Made by a program: the position numbers and the translations under genes. From positions 32,642 through 96,641 of the forward strand of contig CANCXX010000012.1 in the NCBI GenBank assembly GCA_947381965.1: a DNA stretch of 64,000 bases, in the 5' to 3' direction. The notes under the pieces are model-generated. The model ran no database searches and was not told where the DNA came from. It was given only the letters and a program-made list of their open reading frames with translations. Positions 56,164-64,000 of this stretch are shown here, piece by piece (positions within the stretch are counted from its first letter, which is position 1; each line of letters starts with the position of its first letter). This DNA is from an uncultured bacterium. GTDB taxonomy: Bacteria > Bacillota > Clostridia > Lachnospirales > Lachnospiraceae.

Positions 56164-57840
56164 ATGTATTATGACAATAAGGTCTGGGTTGGAAAATCCG
56201 GAGACGAAAATGTTTATATTTATCCAAGGATGGCAAACCGTCATGGAATGATTGCCGGGGCAACGGGAACAGGAAAGACAGTTACGTTAAAGGTACTTGC
56301 GGAATCCTTTAGCGATTGCGGCGTGCCTGTTTTTCTGGCAGATGTAAAAGGCGATCTGGCAGGTATGTGCAATAAGGGGGCGGAAAATGAAAGCGTCGGG
56401 AAAAGAGCAGAAGAGATGGGGCTTTTGGAAAAGGGATTTAATTTTCGCAGCTATCCGGTTACGTTTTGGGATATATATGGGGAAAAGGGCCTTCCTCTTA
56501 GGGCGACCATATCCGAGATGGGGCCTTTACTACTTAGCAGGATTTTAGATTTAAACGAAACACAGACAGACATACTTACCATCATATTCAAAATTGCGGA
56601 TAATGAAAGTCTTTTATTGCTGGACACGAAAGATTTACGCTCCATGATACAGTATGTAAGCGACAACGCAAAGGAATACAGCGCAAGGTACGGAAACCTT
56701 CCCAAACAGAGCCTGGGGGCAATTCTGCGCGCGCTGGCTGCATTGGAAGCAGAAGGCGGGGAGGAGTTTTTTGGTGAGCCGGCTCTTACCATTTCGGACT
56801 GGATGCGTACAGATTGTAATGGGAGAGGAGAAATCCAGATATTGGATTGTCAGAAGCTGATTGGAAATCCTACCATGTATTCCACCTTTTTGCTTTGGAT
56901 GCTGTCAGAGCTTTTCGAAACGCTTCCGGAGGCGGGAGACAGGGATAAACCCAAAATGGTATTTTTCTTTGATGAGGCCCATCTTTTGTTTGACACCGCG
57001 TCAAAGACACTGCTAGGTAAGATTGAACAGGTGGTAAAATTAATCCGTTCTAAGGGGGTGGGCATTTATTTTATTACCCAGAACCCTAAGGATATCCCGG
57101 ACGGTGTTTTGGGGCAGCTTGGAAATAAAGTGCAGCACGCCCTTCATGCCTATACGCCGGCAGAACAAAAGGGAGCAAAGGCCGCCGCCCAGTCTTTCCG
57201 GGAGAATCCTGAATTTGATACTTATGACGAACTTACCCGGCTGGGAATTGGAGAAGCCCTTATTTCAGTGCTGGATGAAGCAGGGGTACCTACGGTTGTA
57301 AAAAAATGCAGTATTTTGCCGCCCCAGAGTCAGATGGGTGCATTGGAGGAAAGTGACAGAAGCAGCCAGATTACAGGAAGCCTGCTTTACAGCAGATATG
57401 CGAAGATGGTAGACCGGGAATCCGCCTATGAAATATTAGAGAGAAAGGTTATGGCGGAGCAAGAGGAAGAGCGGAAGGCGGCAGAGGCCGCAGAAGCGGA
57501 AAAGCAGCGTCAGAAGGAGGAGGCGGCAGCTCAAAAGCAGCGTCAGAAAGAAGAGGCGGCAGCAGAAAGACAGCGTCAGAAAGAAGAGGCAGCAGAAGAA
57601 AAGAGAAGGCTGCGGGAAGAAGAAGCAGCCCGGAAAGCGGCAGAGAAAAAGGCGGCTGAAAAAGATAAGCAGATAAAGAAAGCGGTGGAGCAAACGGCAA
57701 AAAGTGCAGCAGGCACTGTGGGAAGAGAGGTAGGGAATAGTATTGGAAAATCTTTAGGAGGAAGCTTTGGAAAGAAAGTCGGCGGCAATATGGGCGCTTC
57801 TTTAGGGAGAGGAATCCTTAGTACACTGTTCCGGCTGTAG
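56164..57840 (+). CDS. HerA-like ATPase (DUF853 family)
   Basis: 558 residues from ATG 56164 (AAAGGG upstream; an earlier frame start at 56092 has none). P-loop GATGTGKTVTLK (about 35-46), DVKGDL, Walker B MVFFFDEAHLLFD and IYFITQNPKDIPD: the DUF853/YjgR helicase-like ATPases. The last 110 residues hold an Ala/Lys/Glu coiled coil with three RQKEEAAA-type repeats and a Gly-rich tail. The family's role is unknown. The P-loop and sensor are intact. Confidence 0.88.
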   Translation: MYYDNKVWVGKSGDENVYIYPRMANRHGMIAGATGTGKTVTLKVLAESFSDCGVPVFLADVKGDLAGMCNKGAENESVGKRAEEMGLLEKGFNFRSYPVTFWDIYGEKGLPLRATISEMGPLLLSRILDLNETQTDILTIIFKIADNESLLLLDTKDLRSMIQYVSDNAKEYSARYGNLPKQSLGAILRALAALEAEGGEEFFGEPALTISDWMRTDCNGRGEIQILDCQKLIGNPTMYSTFLLWMLSELFETLPEAGDRDKPKMVFFFDEAHLLFDTASKTLLGKIEQVVKLIRSKGVGIYFITQNPKDIPDGVLGQLGNKVQHALHAYTPAEQKGAKAAAQSFRENPEFDTYDELTRLGIGEALISVLDEAGVPTVVKKCSILPPQSQMGALEESDRSSQITGSLLYSRYAKMVDRESAYEILERKVMAEQEEERKAAEAAEAEKQRQKEEAAAQKQRQKEEAAAERQRQKEEAAEEKRRLREEEAARKAAEKKAAEKDKQIKKAVEQTAKSAAGTVGREVGNSIGKSLGGSFGKKVGGNMGASLGRGILSTLFRL

Positions 57841-57892
57841 GCAGGTTAAAAGCCCTGGAGGATAGAGAATAAAGGACCGGGAAATAGATTTG

Positions 57893-57921
57893 TCATATCC
57901 CCTCAGAAGTTTTCATACACT
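57893..57921 (+). promoter_or_regulatory. SigE-type sporulation promoter of spoIIID
   Basis: TCATATC (57893-57899), 14 bp, CATACACT (57914-57921), matching the SigE consensus KMATATT-N14-CATACAHT. A CCCCTCA/TGAGGGG inverted repeat (57900-57906 with 57937-57943 region) surrounds the start site. Confidence 0.75.
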
Positions 57922-57949
57922 GTAAAAAAGTGTTTTGAGGGGAATTCCT

Positions 57950-58207
57950 TTGAAAGATTATATCGAGGAACGAGCAATCGATATTGCCAATTATATCATT
58001 GACAACAATGCAACAGTTAGGCAGACGGCAAAGGCATTTGGAATTTCGAAGTCCACAGTCCACAAAGATGTGACGGAGAGATTGATGCAGGTGAATCCGG
58101 CTCTTGCAAAAGAAGCCAGAAAAGTGCTGGATGTAAATAAACAGGAGCGCCATATCAGGGGAGGATTGGCTACGAAAGAAAAGTACCAGCATTTGCATCA
58201 TGATTAA
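57950..58207 (+). CDS. spoIIID: sporulation transcription regulator SpoIIID
   Basis: 85 residues starting at TTG 57950, with GAGGGG seven to eight bases upstream. Helix-turn-helix ATVRQTAKAFGISKSTVHKD and the following RLMQVNPALAKEARKVLD, HIRGGLATKEKY. SpoIIID acts in the mother cell after SigE to switch many genes to the SigK stage. The chain is complete, so the organism has at least this part of the sporulation programme. Confidence 0.96.
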   Translation: MKDYIEERAIDIANYIIDNNATVRQTAKAFGISKSTVHKDVTERLMQVNPALAKEARKVLDVNKQERHIRGGLATKEKYQHLHHD

Positions 58208-58298
58208 ATATAAAAAACAAACTGAAAACAGGATGTTTGGGAAATCCCGTATTTTGCAAAACAGAGGTGTCTGACAAGACAGCCGGGCACCTTTGGTA

Positions 58299-58326
58299 TT
58301 GATGTATTTATTATTCGTGCTATAAT
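58299..58326 (+). promoter_or_regulatory. promoter of the MATE gene
   Basis: TTGATG (58299-58304), 16 bp, TGC-TATAAT (58321-58326): extended -10. About 47 nt before the ATG. Confidence 0.65.
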
Positions 58327-58373
58327 GACAGGTATAGTGTCACTTTTGCCATACATTATGTTGAGGAATAAAT

Positions 58374-59708
58374 ATGTTATATACAAATAAAGACCTGAAA
58401 AAACTGATTATACCGCTGGTATTTGAACAGCTTCTTGCTATTTTGGTGGGGATGGTGGATACTGTTATGATAGCAGGCGTGGGGGAAGCGGCGGTTTCAG
58501 GGGTTTCTCTGGTGGATACCATTAATATTCTTATTATAAATATTACAGCAGCATTAGCCACAGGCGGCGCTGTTGTTGCCGGACATTTTCTTGGACAGAA
58601 AGATTCGGAAAATGCAAGCAGGTCGGCGTGGCAGCTTGTATTGTTTTCCATTTGGCTTTCTGTTATTGTGACAATTGTCTTTTTAGCCGCCTACAAACCA
58701 GCGCTGCGTATTGTATTTGGAAGGGTGGAGCCGGAAGTTATGGAAAGTGCCGCCACCTATCTGGTTATTACGGCCCTTTCTATCTGCCCGCTTGCAATTT
58801 ACAATTCTTGCGCAGCTTTATTTCGGGCTATGAGTGATTCCAAAACCACTATGCTTATTGCAATTGTTATGAACCTGATTAACCTGGCAGGAAATGCTGT
58901 TTTAATTTATGGAGTGAAGCTGGGAGTGGCAGGAGCGGCCATTGCCACTACTTTTTCAAGAATAGTGGCAGCAATTATAATTATGATATTGATGTTTCAT
59001 ATGGACAGGCAGATTAATTTTAAGGGAAGACTTACCTGGAAATTGGATATTTTACTGATTAAGAAAATACTTTATATCGGCATACCCAACAGCCTTGAAA
59101 ACAGCCTGTTCCAGCTTGGGAAAATCCTGCTTCTAAGTCTGATATCTACATTTGGCACATATGCAATTGCGGCCAATGCCATCTGCAATACCCTGGCAAG
59201 TTTTAATGTTTTGCCTGGACAGGCAATCAACATGGCCCTTTTGTCAGTGGCATCTATGTGTATTGGGGCAGGCGATTTTAAACAGGCAAGGTATTATACA
59301 AAAAAGCTTATGTTAATTTCCATAGGGTGTACTGCGGCAATATCAGGCATTTTGTTTTTGTCAGCCCCGTGGATTTTACAGATTTACCAGCTGACCCCGC
59401 AGACGGAAAACCTGGCGGTGCAGGTTATGCGGTGGCACACGGTTCTGGCGGTACTTCTCTGGATGCCTTCCTTTACCCTGCCTAACACCCTGCGGGCAGC
59501 AGGGGATGTGGTGTGGACAATGGTGATTGCCATTGGTTCCATGTGGATTTTCAGAATTGGCTTTGCCTATTTATTTAGTTATTATTTTAGCGCCGGTCTG
59601 CTTGGAGTATGGATTGCCATGACAATTGACTGGGGGTTTCGGGGCCTTTGCTATGGAATACGGTATCATGGACATAAGTGGGAGCGGTTTTGGGGGACAA
59701 CCGGGTAA
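58374..59708 (+). CDS. MATE family efflux transporter
   Basis: 444 residues, twelve membrane helices in two halves. The start LKKLIIPLVFEQLLAILVGMVDTVMIAGVGEAAVSGVSLVD in parts is the typical MATE beginning, and LYNSCAALFRAMSDSKTTM-like segment lies in the first half. Such pumps export drugs or metabolites with Na+ or H+ antiport. RBS GAGGAATAA. Substrate cannot be told. Confidence 0.92.
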   Translation: MLYTNKDLKKLIIPLVFEQLLAILVGMVDTVMIAGVGEAAVSGVSLVDTINILIINITAALATGGAVVAGHFLGQKDSENASRSAWQLVLFSIWLSVIVTIVFLAAYKPALRIVFGRVEPEVMESAATYLVITALSICPLAIYNSCAALFRAMSDSKTTMLIAIVMNLINLAGNAVLIYGVKLGVAGAAIATTFSRIVAAIIIMILMFHMDRQINFKGRLTWKLDILLIKKILYIGIPNSLENSLFQLGKILLLSLISTFGTYAIAANAICNTLASFNVLPGQAINMALLSVASMCIGAGDFKQARYYTKKLMLISIGCTAAISGILFLSAPWILQIYQLTPQTENLAVQVMRWHTVLAVLLWMPSFTLPNTLRAAGDVVWTMVIAIGSMWIFRIGFAYLFSYYFSAGLLGVWIAMTIDWGFRGLCYGIRYHGHKWERFWGTTG

Positions 59709-59863
59709 AAAGCTACATAAAAAGTATCTGGCATAATCCACATGAATTACGGATACCCTTTACACAGGATAAATTTTAGTCTGTAAGCCGAAAAAAATGA
59801 GACATGGCAGGAGACGCCGATTGACCCAAACGCAGGAAATGGAACTGCAGACAAGTGAAAGGC

Positions 59864-59971
59864 ATGGTTAATTATGTGGGTTATACTGGAAGTAACAGCA
59901 GTTTGTTTGAGTATGAGCACATCGAATATTTAATTCCTGATATATTTGCGCAGGATGATTGCTTTATATAA
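59864..59971 (+). CDS. possible short ORF after the MATE gene
   Basis: 35 codons from ATG 59864, starting MVNYVGYTGSNSSLFEYEHI; RBS AAAGG seven bases upstream. No family recognised. It and the next frame share the sequence GGCGGAG...GGAGGCAAT downstream/upstream, hinting at a decayed duplication. Confidence 0.2.
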   Translation: MVNYVGYTGSNSSLFEYEHIEYLIPDIFAQDDCFI

Positions 59972-60071
59972 AAGGCGGAGGGAGGCAATCTAGTACAGCA
60001 TTGCCAAAATAACGGTGAAAAACAGTGCCTGATATTTGTGTCAGGACAAGGCGGAGAAAGGAGGCAATGAG

Positions 60072-60161
60072 GTGGCATTGTTGACTGACGGCGCTATGTG
60101 CCGATGGCACATGTTCAGCGTGGACCGAAAAGGAGTGCAGACCCAGTTAATTATTTTTTGA
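60072..60161 (+). CDS. possible short ORF upstream of guaA
   Basis: 29 codons from GTG 60072, with AAAGGAGG seven bases upstream; starts MALLTDGAMCRWHMFSVD. The good ribosome binding site makes translation plausible, but no family is known. Confidence 0.25.
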   Translation: MALLTDGAMCRWHMFSVDRKGVQTQLIIF

Positions 60162-60169
60162 TGTACTAC

Positions 60170-60337
60170 AGCGTGTTTGAAAAATGAGATGTGCGACACA
60201 ATTTGCGGGAGATTTGTGCCAAACAAAGGGCGCATAACGGGCTATGTAATCTGAATTTGGTGCAAATATCACGCAAATGTGCGTGCAGCGATTTCCCGTG
60301 TACAGATGGATGAAATGATGTTTTAAACACGCTCTGG
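60170..60337. repeat. about 168-bp MITE-like element with the hairpin core at its ends
   Basis: AGCGTGTTTGAAAA at 60170-60183 and TTTTAAACACGCT at 60321-60333 face each other as inverted ends, about 135 bp apart. The left end contains the 13-nt core of copies 1 and 2. The inside is unknown sequence without ORF. It sits in the guaA leader. Confidence 0.5.
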
Positions 60338-60369
60338 ACACTTGGAAAGGATACAGGAGGAGCTAAGTT

Positions 60370-61911
60370 ATGGAAAAGGAAATGGTAATTGTACTTGATT
60401 TTGGAGGACAGTATAACCAGCTGATTGCCCGGAGAGTCAGGGAGTGTAATGTTTATTGTGAAGTTCATCCTTATAGTATGAGCCTAGAAAAACTGAAGGA
60501 ATTAAACCCCAAAGGTATTATTTTTACGGGCGGGCCTAATAGTGTTTATAAAGAGGGAGCTCCAGGCTGCACAAGGGAAATTTTTGAAATGGGAATTCCG
60601 ATACTTGGCATTTGCTATGGGTCGCAGCTGATGGCATATTTGCTTGGCGGAAATGTAAAGACGGCTCCAGTCAGCGAATATGGAAAGACAGAAGTGGACG
60701 TGGACAAAAGCTCAGTTCTTTTTTCAGATGTGCTGGAAAAAACGATCTGCTGGATGAGCCATACGGACTATATAGAAAAAGAACCAGAAGGGTTTAGAGT
60801 TACGGCCTGCACGCCGGTTTGTCCTGTAGCAGCTATGGAAAATGCGGAAAAGCAGTTGTATGCAGTCCAATTTCATCCTGAGGTAATTCATACCCAGGAG
60901 GGAATGAAGATGCTGTCCAATTTTGTATATAATATATGTCATTGCAGTGGAAACTGGCGCATGGACTCTTTTGTGGAAACATCCATCAGACAAATCCGGG
61001 AAAAGGTGGGGAGTGGCAAAGTTTTGTGCGCGCTCTCCGGCGGTGTGGATTCTTCCGTGGCGGCAGTGCTTCTTGCAAAAGCGGTGGGAAAACAGCTTAC
61101 CTGCGTTTTTGTGGACCATGGCCTTTTACGGAAAAATGAAGGAGATGAGGTGGAAGCAGTTTTTGGCCCGAAAGGACCCTATGATCTTAATTTTGTGCGG
61201 GTGAATGCTCAGGAACGGTTTTACGCTAAACTGGCAGGTGTGGAAGAACCGGAAATAAAGAGAAAGATTATCGGAGAAGAGTTTATTCGGGTGTTTGAAG
61301 AAGAGGCAAAAAAAATTGGTGTCGTTGATTTTTTGGTGCAGGGTACGATTTACCCGGATGTAATTGAAAGCGGCCTTGGCAAGAGCGCGGTGATTAAATC
61401 CCACCATAATGTGGGCGGATTACCTGCTTATGTGGATTTTAAGGAAATTATTGAACCGTTGCGGCTGTTATTTAAGGATGAAGTACGCAAAGCAGGGCTG
61501 GAGCTGGGGATTCCGGAACATTTGGTTTACAGACAGCCTTTTCCCGGACCGGGGCTTGGTGTACGGATCATTGGGGAGGTTACGGCACAAAAGGTTCGCA
61601 TGATACAAGAGGCAGACGCAATTTACCGGGAAGAGATTGTAAAGGCAGGGGCAGATAAGAATCTGGGGCAGTATTTTGCTGCGCTTACTAATATGCGGAG
61701 CGTAGGGGTTATGGGAGACGAGAGAACCTATGATTATGCCGTTGCACTTCGGGCAGTAAATACTTCTGATTTTATGACAGCAGAGGCAGCGCAGATTCCT
61801 TGGGAAGTGCTGGGAATAGTGGCAGGTAGAATTGTTAATGAAGTGAAAGGAGTTAACAGAGTTTTGTATGACTGTACGGGGAAGCCGCCGGCGACGATAG
61901 AGTTCGAGTGA
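60370..61911 (+). CDS. guaA: GMP synthase (glutamine-hydrolysing)
   Basis: 513 residues. Class I glutamine amidotransferase (1-195) with Cys82 in GICYGSQ, His169 and Glu171 in FHPE; PP-loop ATP pyrophosphatase with SGGVDS (223-228); and the dimerisation domain ending in the conserved TIEFE. It turns XMP to GMP. RBS ACAGGAGGAGC. The 3' end of guaA is a known attachment site of genomic islands, and an integrase module follows here. Confidence 0.98.
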   Translation: MEKEMVIVLDFGGQYNQLIARRVRECNVYCEVHPYSMSLEKLKELNPKGIIFTGGPNSVYKEGAPGCTREIFEMGIPILGICYGSQLMAYLLGGNVKTAPVSEYGKTEVDVDKSSVLFSDVLEKTICWMSHTDYIEKEPEGFRVTACTPVCPVAAMENAEKQLYAVQFHPEVIHTQEGMKMLSNFVYNICHCSGNWRMDSFVETSIRQIREKVGSGKVLCALSGGVDSSVAAVLLAKAVGKQLTCVFVDHGLLRKNEGDEVEAVFGPKGPYDLNFVRVNAQERFYAKLAGVEEPEIKRKIIGEEFIRVFEEEAKKIGVVDFLVQGTIYPDVIESGLGKSAVIKSHHNVGGLPAYVDFKEIIEPLRLLFKDEVRKAGLELGIPEHLVYRQPFPGPGLGVRIIGEVTAQKVRMIQEADAIYREEIVKAGADKNLGQYFAALTNMRSVGVMGDERTYDYAVALRAVNTSDFMTAEAAQIPWEVLGIVAGRIVNEVKGVNRVLYDCTGKPPATIEFE

Positions 61912-61970
61912 TGAAATGGGATTTTGAAAGCTAGTGTTTATGCGGGTTGCAAGCAAATTTGTTTAGGAAC

Positions 61971-61988
61971 TGGCAACGATTTGGCAAC
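61971..61988 (+). repeat. paired TGGCAAC sites beside guaA
   Basis: TGGCAAC at 61971-61977 and 61982-61988, one helical turn apart. They may be recombinase arm-type sites of the adjoining element. The right attachment end is outside the window. Confidence 0.4.
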
Positions 61989-62035
61989 ATTTCGGGTATC
62001 ACTCGTTAGATAAAAGAATACTTCAATAACAGAAA

Positions 62036-62084
62036 AACCTTACTGATTTTCAGAAATGACAACTGAAAATTGGTAAGGTTTTTT
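62036..62084. terminator. terminator of the Xre repressor gene
   Basis: AACCTTAC (62036-62043) with GTAAGGTT (62073-62080), inner TTTTCAG/CTGAAAA, A-run and T-run on the two sides: bidirectional. Confidence 0.9.
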
Positions 62085-62087
62085 CGT

Positions 62088-62648
62088 TCATTTTTTCTTC
62101 TTGCGTTTTGCTTCTTTCTTTTCTGTGCTTTCTGCTTCTTTGGCGGCTTCATTGATGAAGTCAAACAATTCTTGCGGAGGAACCTTTGCCCAGATTTGGT
62201 GGGTGTCAAGTTCTGGATATTTGTACCGCCACTCGTCATATTCTTCTTTGGTGATTTCGCCCTTTTCCAGTCTGGCGGCTTCTGACTGCCATGCGTGGAA
62301 CATTTTGAACATGGAAGAATAGGTGGAGTAATCGGACTTATCCAGACGCAGGCAGATTTCCCCGTCAATCTCACCGATTTTCAGCCCGTACATATCTTCC
62401 AGCGCAAAGAGGGTGTGCATAAGCCCGATATTTGTATCAATGTCCGGCACTGTGAGGGCGTGGGTGCTGATACCGAAAAGGTTCGCCATTTCTTTTACAA
62501 GGTCATGCTTCGGCACTCTGGCTTCGGATTCATACTGTGCCATACGGACATCAGAGGTCTTTCCGAGGAAGCCGAGGATTTCGCCCAGTTGCTTTTGCGT
62601 CATGCCTTTTCTATTGCGAAAAAATTTGATACGTTTGCCGATTGCCAT
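62088..62648 (-). CDS. Xre-type repressor of the mobile element
   Basis: 186 residues from the ATG at 62648 (GGAGG upstream on the minus strand; a 22-residue longer frame exists). Helix-turn-helix at about 5-65 (IGKRIKFFRNRKGMTQKQLG, RMAQYESEARVPKHDLV), then a helical part and a Lys/Glu-rich end (EKKEAKRKKKK). It is divergent from the small HTH/integrase pair. Its promoter (TTGCTA-17-TATACT, 62714-62686 minus) overlaps a 27-bp operator-like palindrome, suggesting autorepression as in lysogeny-type controls. Confidence 0.85.
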   Translation of the reverse strand: MAIGKRIKFFRNRKGMTQKQLGEILGFLGKTSDVRMAQYESEARVPKHDLVKEMANLFGISTHALTVPDIDTNIGLMHTLFALEDMYGLKIGEIDGEICLRLDKSDYSTYSSMFKMFHAWQSEAARLEKGEITKEEYDEWRYKYPELDTHQIWAKVPPQELFDFINEAAKEAESTEKKEAKRKKKK

Positions 62649-62662
62649 AATCAAACCTCCGA

Positions 62663-62714
62663 TACTAAACAAATTTGTTGAATTTAGTATAACATGAGGA
62701 AATAGAAATAGCAA
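62663..62714 (-). promoter_or_regulatory. repressor promoter and palindromic operator
   Basis: TACTAAA (62663-62669) and TTTAGTA (62683-62689) are inverted; inside is the 12-bp palindrome AACAAATTTGTT (62668-62679). The minus-strand -35 TAGCAA (62709-62714 as read on plus) and -10 AGTATA (62686-62691 as read on plus) are 17 bp apart. Confidence 0.65.
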
Positions 62715-62757
62715 GAATAACTTAAATAAAAAAAGTTAAGATCCTTTTGGAAACCAC

Positions 62758-62786
62758 TTGACTTAACGGAATTTATTTAGTATTCT
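62758..62786 (+). promoter_or_regulatory. promoter of the excisionase-like/integrase genes
   Basis: TTGACT (62758-62763), 17 bp, TATTCT (62781-62786), divergent from the repressor promoter. Confidence 0.65.
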
Positions 62787-62833
62787 ACATGCAGAACTTA
62801 AACAAAAAGAGTTAGAAAGGAGAAAGCAACTGA

Positions 62834-63013
62834 ATGACAGAAAAATCATTTATGACAGTGGAGGAAGTGGCAGCGGAATTGCGTGTGTCGAAGTCAAAAG
62901 CCTACCAGATTGTAAGGGAACTGAATACAGAGTTACAGAAACAGGGCTATCTGACCGTGACAGGACGTGTGAACGCTACATTTTTTCATAAAAAGGTCTG
63001 TTACAGCGAATAA
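62834..63013 (+). CDS. small HTH protein, excisionase-like
   Basis: 59 residues: MTEKSFMTVEEVAAELRVSK and SKAYQIVRELNTELQK form a helix-turn-helix of the kind in small excisionases or DNA-binding proteins just ahead of Tn916-type integrases. AAAGGAG lies before the ATG, and the integrase starts 21 nt after the stop. It would bend DNA for excision or guide the integrase. It is short and easily missed. Confidence 0.8.
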   Translation: MTEKSFMTVEEVAAELRVSKSKAYQIVRELNTELQKQGYLTVTGRVNATFFHKKVCYSE

Positions 63014-63033
63014 GGAAGGAGAGTGATTAAAAG

Positions 63034-64000
63034 ATGGCTGTATACAAAGACAATGCAACTGGAACATGGAGAGTAATTTACCGTTTCACCAACTGGAAGG
63101 GGGAGAGGAAGCAGACACAAAAGAGGGGCTTTGCAACGAAAAGGGAAGCGTTAGCCTGGGAACATGAAGCCATGCTCAAACAGGGGGCAAAGCTGGATAT
63201 GACTTTCGGCAGTTTCTTTGAGGTATACGAAGCCGATAAGAAACAGCGTGTCAAGGAAAGTACATGGGAATCCAAAAGCCATGTGATACGGACAAAGATT
63301 TTACCGTACTTTGAAAACCGTAAAATCGCAGAGATTGAAGCAAAGGACGTGATAGCGTGGCAAAATGAACTGATGGCATACAAGGACGAGAAGGGCAAGC
63401 CCTATTCCGCAGATTATTTGAGGACGATACACGCACAGCTTACGGCGATATTCAACCATGCGGTAAACTTTTACAATCTTCCCTACAATCCGGCAAGGCG
63501 GGCGGGAACGATTGGGAGCGAAGCCGTAAAGGAAATGGACTTCTGGACGAAGGAAGAATATCTGAAATTCTCCGAAGCCATGATGGATAAGCCCCGTTCC
63601 TATTATGCGTTTGAAATGCTTTACTGGTGCGGTATGCGCTCCGGCGAACTGCTTGCCCTCACTCCGGCAGATTTCAATTTTGAGAAGCAGACGGTCACAA
63701 TCAGCAAGACGTTTCACCGTTCCAAAGGGCGGGATATTATCACAAGCCCAAAGACGAAGAAAAGTAACCGCACAATCAAAATGCCGCCGTTTCTCTGTGA
63801 GGAAATGCAGGAGTATATCAAAATGCTTTATGACATTAAGCCGGACGAAAGATTATTTACCGTCACAAAATCCTATCTCAATCACGAGATGGAGAGAGGG
63901 GCAAAACAGGCGGGTGTTAAGAAAATTCGTGTCCACGATATTCGCCACCCGTATGTCAAGCCCACGACAAAAAAATTTACAACTTTTTTTGAGGATTTCC
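63034..64000 (+). CDS. tyrosine recombinase (integrase), cut by window end and aberrant after the HDIRH box
   Basis: Open from ATG 63034 to the window end (322 codons). N-terminal AP2-like DNA-binding part (VIYRFTNWKGERKQ, KRGFATKREALAWE), SAM-like core-binding domain (about 58-165), and the catalytic domain with Arg in CGMRSGELLAL, box II HDIRH near residue 305. Then the chain reads PYVKPTTKKFTTFFEDF, unlike the SHASLL-type continuation usual in this family. So the C-terminal quarter may be replaced, by rearrangement or an inserted element. The second catalytic His and Tyr are not visible. Confidence 0.85.
   Translation, partial: MAVYKDNATGTWRVIYRFTNWKGERKQTQKRGFATKREALAWEHEAMLKQGAKLDMTFGSFFEVYEADKKQRVKESTWESKSHVIRTKILPYFENRKIAEIEAKDVIAWQNELMAYKDEKGKPYSADYLRTIHAQLTAIFNHAVNFYNLPYNPARRAGTIGSEAVKEMDFWTKEEYLKFSEAMMDKPRSYYAFEMLYWCGMRSGELLALTPADFNFEKQTVTISKTFHRSKGRDIITSPKTKKSNRTIKMPPFLCEEMQEYIKMLYDIKPDERLFTVTKSYLNHEMERGAKQAGVKKIRVHDIRHPYVKPTTKKFTTFFEDF

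Noticed and set aside
57449-57700. Minus-strand frames rich in Leu/Phe/Pro opposite the HerA-like gene
   Set aside because: They mirror the Ala/Lys/Glu repeat coding region on the plus strand and have no ribosome binding site.
60162-60369. Purine riboswitch in front of guaA
   Set aside because: No conserved purine aptamer core was found; the region is explained better by the inverted-repeat element.

Overview
The window reads as a chromosomal segment of a strictly anaerobic, spore-forming Firmicute of the Lachnospiraceae type. The support is gene content and order: clostridial 2[4Fe-4S] ferredoxin, pyruvate formate-lyase with its activase, gdpP-rplI-dnaB and rpsF-ssb-rpsR clusters, SpoIIID, CwlD, a SleB-type hydrolase, AGGAGG-type ribosome binding sites and AT-rich intergenic DNA. 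A genus cannot be fixed from the sequence alone. No rRNA, tRNA or CRISPR array was seen.

Layout. 1-6137: end of an FtsX-type permease, then a BceRS-like two-component system and a BceAB-like peptide-antibiotic transporter. The two halves are separated by about 900 bp that hold a type I toxin-antitoxin locus (small hydrophobic peptide plus antisense RNA), a hairpin repeat, a BceR-type operator and a 103-bp tandem duplication. 6200-19100: housekeeping genes (YdcF, sirtuin, DUF951, rpsF-ssb-rpsR, an unknown membrane-anchored protein, an ABC-2 exporter, gdpP-rplI-dnaB, and a MerR-HTH protein with a long charged tail). 19097-24076: anaerobic metabolism on the minus strand (ferredoxin, pflA and a split pyruvate formate-lyase made of three ORFs), interrupted by a plus-strand DUF2975/Xre pair. 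24236-30663: lipoprotein/ECF sigma/anti-sigma-like operon, DUF1858 protein, NhaC antiporter, MecA adaptor, and a roughly 325-nt structured noncoding RNA candidate. 30880-37771: cell envelope and spore functions (GH18, CwlD, LCP protein, TsaC/Sua5, RpiB, coiled-coil SleB hydrolase, DUF402). 38001-45333: complete F-type ATP synthase operon whose c subunit has the Na+-binding residue set. 45402-57840: MoxR/DUF58/transglutaminase-companion module, unknown proteins, methyltransferase, HTH-DUF4097 pair, QueT and a HerA-like ATPase. 57950-61911: SpoIIID with a SigE-type promoter, a MATE pump and guaA. 61912-64000: a mobile element beside the guaA 3' end (Xre repressor, small HTH/excisionase-like protein, and a tyrosine integrase whose frame departs from the family after the HDIRH box and runs off the window).

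Most distinctive observations: (1) pyruvate formate-lyase is split into a 679-residue catalytic chain lacking the glycyl-radical domain, an 80-residue glycyl-radical domain gene, and between them a 67-residue Cys-containing paralogue of that domain without the radical glycine; (2) a consensus promoter drives a structured ~325-nt transcript candidate whose ends pair over 13 bp; (3) a type I toxin/antisense RNA pair; (4) two families of dispersed structured repeats; (5) tandem duplicated mini-ORFs in front of the BceAB-like genes.
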